From the NCBI GenBank assembly GCA_947652115.1, contig OX393569.1, positions 18,082,650 through 18,146,649 on the forward strand: a stretch of DNA of 64,000 bases, in the 5' to 3' direction. The position numbers and the translations under genes are program-made. This stretch comes from Blastomussa wellsi (lineage: Eukaryota > Cnidaria > Anthozoa > Scleractinia > Plerogyridae). The notes beneath the pieces are model-generated. The model was not told where the DNA came from, did not search any database, and saw only the letters and a list, made by a program, of their open reading frames with translations. Position 1 is the first letter of the stretch. Every line of letters begins with the position of its first letter. Shown piece after piece: positions 52,001 to 58,000 of the stretch.

Positions 52001-55000
52001 CGTAGATGAAACTCATAAGCTCCTTCGTATGCGACTGGCAGAACTCTCATCACCCAAGTTTTATCTTCTCTTCGGTAAGTGTAACAAGGAAAACATCACT
52101 GGATGTGCGTCAGAAAGATTTACCTTTGCTTACCTTTTCTGTAAGATTCTATAACTAAACCACCAGTGGTCACGCCACTTTGCGGCAATTCTGTCACGGT
52201 TGGCCAATCCAGTCACGCCACGGCGATTCTGTCACGCATGTTACATGGTAGTATTTAGTTAATACTGTCACGTCTGACAAACATTAAACCTTTGTAATTT
52301 TCTGTTTAAAGGCATCTCAAAGATAAAGACTCCGGCTGTCAAAGCTTTCAAAGCGACCTACCAAGGCAGGTACACGCTGAGGGACTGTGAAGGAGAGCCA
52401 CTGAGCATGACCGCAATGGAGACAATCACTGACCTGCTGCTGGAAATAATGGAGGTAACATTTATAATGCCTTTTACGACAGTTACTGTTTCAAAAAGGA
52501 GTATGTAACTATTAGAGCGGAATTTTAGTGATTGGTTTAAAGGAGTTACTTCATGGTTTGTCGTGATTTTAACCATCCAAGTTCCTGTTTGTTTAAGTAT
52601 CACCTCTTTGGTATGTTTCTTCCTAAGCCAAATATTATTTTGATATCTCGTACATGTTAAGGGTAATTTAATTCGTCACAAAAACATGGCATAAAATATC
52701 GTGACGCAGCCCCTTTAAAAATTAAAATCTCGCGGTACTTTCTCAACCAATCAACACAACCAATCGTGACTCGCGCGCGCACTTTTTCCCGCGCCTTGTG
52801 TCGGCTACATGTATTTACTTGGAGTTTTGATTGGTTCACGGGATTGTCTGTGGCTTGTGTGACTGGCCAGAGTGATTGGTTTGGGTTTGGTTTGACGACA
52901 CTCAATTGAAAACTGCTCTATACTTACCCAACTGCATTAATACTTATGCATAAAATAACAGCTTGTAATTTTTTTCTTTGAATTTCGTTTTGTGGAACAG
53001 AGTTGCATGAAGGATTTACCAGAATGTACTTGGCTCAAGAAATGGACAGAATTGGCGTCGAAGTAAGAACGCCTTTTTTCTCGATTTTTTGCATTTCTTT
53101 ATTATTTTAAATGCGATGCTCCTTTTTGGATTTTGCACGTTTCAAGACGATTGCTTGTTAAAAATTAAATTTTCGTGAAAATGAACTTGCTGGTCATACT
53201 CTTCCTATGGACTGAAAAATAGTCCTTACGGTCCACGTGTGGTCGTGACTGCCATATTTGTAGGGTCTGTAAAATGTGTTCGAATGCATTGCTCCTGTTT
53301 CCGTCTGGAAGAAAAGAGCGTCTAACAGTGCTCATTTTGAAACCCTTAAATTTTCTTTTTTTTGGGGGGGGGGGGGGAGGGAGGGGAAAAATAAGCTTTC
53401 CTGTACGGTCAAAAGGAAGCGGTGGGATTCGAACCAGCGCCTTAGACCACTCGGCCACGCTACCTCGTATAATAGTACTGTCTATGTTTTTGGCCTTTAG
53501 TACGTGGCTTCACCATGTTCTGTGTTATTTCTCGTTTCTGCAGTTTCGCTTTTGACTTCAACCCTGCCCTCCAGCCTCGTTCCATAGTAGTCCTTGGTTG
53601 CATCTGCAAAGAAGCGGACGACAGACTTGTACAGAAAGTCTTGCAAGTCTTGATTATGGTAAGAGTGCCTATTCCATTTATACTGATGTTAGCCAGGATA
53701 GCTGGCATTTTTTGCTATGAAAACTTGCCTTCCTCTCCAAGAAAACCTCCAACTAACAGTTTGTTTAGGGAGAAAAGGGATAAAAATAAATGTAAAAATC
53801 GAAAACGTAATGGGAAGGTAAACGGATTGCAGTCTTCAAAATTAAGAACTTAGGGCGTTGCCTTCACTTGAAAAAGTGCCAAAGAACAAATTAGATTAAC
53901 ACTTCATGGACAGTAGGGAAAGAATGTACTGGACCAGCGTTTCTTCCCCCTCCTTCCCCTCCCCCAGCATTAAATTCGTCGGTACCCATTTGTAAACGTG
54001 GTTGAAGAAAGGCACCATGAGAGTAAAGTGTTTTGCCCAAGAACACAATGGTTGTGCTCTGGCCAGGGCTCGAACCTGAACCGCCTGATCCAGAGTCCAG
54101 CGCACTAACTAGCACACTCCATCGGGCCACCATGCCTCCCTTCCCCTGTCTTTATTGCTATTGATGTGTGAATGGTTTCTTTCGTTAGGCGCTGTGTTCG
54201 TATAATGACCTTGTGTTGGTGGAGGCAGCGTTCATGTCCCTCTCAAGACTTCAGGTGATTCTCAACAAGGTAAAGATAGTCAACAATTGCCTTAAGGCAT
54301 TTTTGCTGATACTGGTATGCCGTCTGAATGACTGACTTGACTGACTGACTGACTTGATTGACCGACTTGACTGACTGACTGACTGACTGACTTGATTGAC
54401 CGACTTGACTGACTGACAAACTGTCGGACAGACGGACATCATCTCACCCACTGATTCTCTTATTACTGTTTTAGGATTCCATGTTTCACAAGGCATTTTT
54501 CTGGATCGCTATTGCGGTACTCCAGGTATAGTCATAAAATTGTAAACTGTTAAACTAAGGGCGAATTCAGCTCGTGTAAATGCAAAACATGGTGGTAAAT
54601 AAGGACAATGGCCGTTCAAGAGTTGCTAAAGTCCGATGAAACCCCAACTGTGGTCGGGCAGAATATTCAGACATCATTCCTTGCAGTGCAAACCCCAACT
54701 GTGGTCGGGCAGAATATTCAGACATCATTCCTTGCAGTGCAAACCCCAACTGTGGTCGGGCAGAATATTCAGACATCATTCCTTGCAGTGCAAACCCCAA
54801 CTGTGGTCGGGCAGAATATTCAGACATCATTCCTCGCAGTGCAAACCCCAACTGTGGTCGGGCAGAATATTCAGACATCATTCCTCGCAGTGCAAACCCC
54901 AACTGTGGTCGAGCAGAATATTCAGACATCATTCCTCGCAGTGCAAACCCCAACTGTGGTCGGGCAGAATATTCAGACATCATTCCTCGCAGTGCAAACC

Positions 55001-58000
55001 CCAACTGTGGTCGGGCAGAATATTCAGACATCATTCCTCGCAGTGCAAGCCCCAACTGTGGTCGGGCAGAATATTCAGACATCATTCCTCGCAGTGCAAA
55101 CCCCAACTGTGGTCGGGCAGAATATTCAGACATCATTCCTCGCAGTGCAAACCCCAGCTGTGGTCGGGCAGAATATTCAGACATCATTCCTCGCAGTGCA
55201 AACCCCAGCTGTGGTCGGGCAGAATATTCAGACATCATTCCTCGCAGTGCAAACCCCAGCTGTGGTCGGGCAGAATATTCAGACATCATTCCTCGCAGTG
55301 CAAACCCCAGCTGTGGTCGGGCAGAATATTCAGACATCATTCCTCGCAGTGCAAACCCCAACTGTGGTCGGGCAGAATATTTAGACATCATTCCTCGCAG
55401 TGCAAACCCCAACTGTGGTCGGGCAGAATATTTAGACATCATTCCTCGCAGTGCAAACCCCAACTGTGGTCGGGCAGAATATTCAGACATCATTCCTCGC
55501 AGTGCAAACCCCAACTGTGGTCGGGCAGAATATTTAGACATCATTCCTCGCAGTGCAAACCCCAACTGTGGTCGGGCAGAATATTTAGACATCATTCCTC
55601 GCAGTGCAAACCCCAACTGTGGTCGGGCAGAATATTCAGACATCATTCCTCGCAGTGCAAACCCCAACTGTGGTCGGGCAGAATATTCAGACATCATTCC
55701 TCGCAGTGCAAACCCCAGCTGTGGTCGGGCAGAATATTCAGACATCATTCCTCGCAGTGCAAACCCCAGCTGTGGTCGGGCAGAATATTCAGACATCATT
55801 CCTCGCAGTGCAAACCCCAGCTGTGGTCGGGCAGAATATTCAGACATCATTCCTCGCAGTGCAAACCCCAACTGTGGTCGGGCAGAATATTCAGACATCA
55901 TTCCTCGCAGTGCAAAACTGTGGTCGGGCAGAATATTCAGACATCATTCCTCGCAGTGCAAGCCCCAAATAGCGACCTTGAGATTTCTTTTTAAAGGAGC
56001 TACGTCACGATATATTGAGATATATTTTGCGATGAACCAAATTACCCTTAAAATGAAGGAAACCTAAAACTAATAGTTTACTAAGGAAGAAAAACACCCA
56101 AGAGATGATAGTAACGCAAGAAGGAACAAGGATGGTTAAGGATGGAGAAGATTGAGACGGATTACAAATGACGATTTTCAGACCATGACGTGGCTCCTTT
56201 AAGGGGAAAATTATTTGCAGCCCTGAAAAACGTTCAGTGATAAATTGTCTGTTTTCAGTTGTCAGAGGTATCACTTTATCCTTGCGGCCTGGCGCTTGTC
56301 GAGCAGAGCCTCATAACACTTGAGACACATGGTGCCTTCGAATCTGAGGTTGGTTCAATATTTTGATAAATGTATAGGTGAGATGGTTCTTTATTTGCCT
56401 AGTGAATAGATGGCAAAAAAGAAAAGAAACTGGCAGCGGTGAGATTCGAGCCCACGCCATCGAAATGACTGGTGCCTAAAACCAGCGCCTTAGACCACTC
56501 GGCCACGCTACCACTCGCTCCAAATTAATGTATTCATCTCAATATATTACAGCATTGGAGCTATTGATGTTCATCTCTGCTATCTTTTTCTTTATTCATT
56601 TTCTCTTTATCACCAGGCGGTGGACAAGGTTCTCATGGCGGTACGAGAGGAACCTCTGCTTGAGTTTCACTGTAAACAAATGGATCATTTCGTCGGTCTT
56701 CAATTTTCGCAGAACTTTCATTTTGCGCTGATGGTACACCTCGTAAAAGGTACGAGCTTGTTCCTTCAGGGTGATTTGTCAAACCACTTCTGAATCAGTT
56801 TTGTGTCGCGGGATGGTTTTCGGGTAGTGGCGGGCCAAACAAGAATAATAGTTGATGAGCGTGAGCGAAGGTTTGAACTCTCCTCAATTCTCATCCTCGT
56901 TTATATTGATCGTAAGTGTTGTAATATCATACAACAAGCTTACAAGTGTGTTGATTGTTCATTGTTAAGTCTCATCTTCGTTTACCCCGTACTTTAACGG
57001 CTATTTAGTTGAGAAATCTTTGGGACGGTATGCAGCTCTTTACAAGGTCCCACAGTATATTGGCTGAAAAAATGATAAACAAAACAACAGTAACAATGGA
57101 CCCTAGCCCTAAAACAATAGAGCTGCGTGCTGTTAAGATCCAATAACATTAGAGGTTCTACAGAGTTGCGAACTATCTTTAATCTTTTTCGCGAGTAAGC
57201 AAACAGGACAGACGACTGAAATAGGACCATGTTAAGGCGAGTGGGTCAAAAGAAAGGGTTATTTTGTTTTATCGTTAGGAGTGTATCATCCCCAGGCCAC
57301 ATCGTCTGCACGAGCTATTCGCATCCTGAACTTGATGCATAACATCACAAGTAAACGAAAGACAAGGTAAATAAGAGCTTGACTTGTATCGTGCTAAGAA
57401 TAGTGCTTCTAACAACTGTTCTTCACGCAACTGTTCTTCGATGTGTTGTATTACGGCGACTATATGAAGCTTTCTAAATGGGATTAAAGCGCCAAACTGC
57501 CAGATATCCGTCTCAAGTTTGTTTATATTTGAATCCATTATCATCCTCGTCATCTTTTGTCATCTTCGCTTCCTAGAAGGTTCCTGTTATTTGTCGACTA
57601 TTGTTCAGAAAACTGGAAGGACTATTGCAGGGTTCCTTTGGTCTGTGTGTGTGATTTGGTTCCTAAACATCGTTCCAAAAATGTCTGTTTTAGTCAAGAG
57701 CCCATGTTGGCTTTAGCAATACTGGTGTTACGTAACAAATGTCATTTTGTGTTGTTGTTTGAAGTCAAGTGTTAGTGTGACCAACAGATTGCCATTTCTG
57801 TTGCAGCCGTGGTTCCTTTGCAGTCAACAAGGAGAATCTTGCATATTTGGCTGGTAAGTAAAAAGGAATTCAGTTGCGTATTTAAAACTCAACACAGCTG
57901 TTTCTTAAAATATGTGTAATTTTTTTAAGACCTTTGGGGACAAATATAAGTTGTGGTTTGGGGGCGGGACTGGGGCCTTATTAGCTAACACACGCAAAGA

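Noticed and set aside
54567..55994. Three long reading frames of 250-450 codons coding repeat proteins on both strands
   Set aside because: They arise only because the 51-bp satellite unit is a multiple of three with few stops. They overlap each other in several frames, lie inside an NF1 intron, and have no unique sequence beyond the array.
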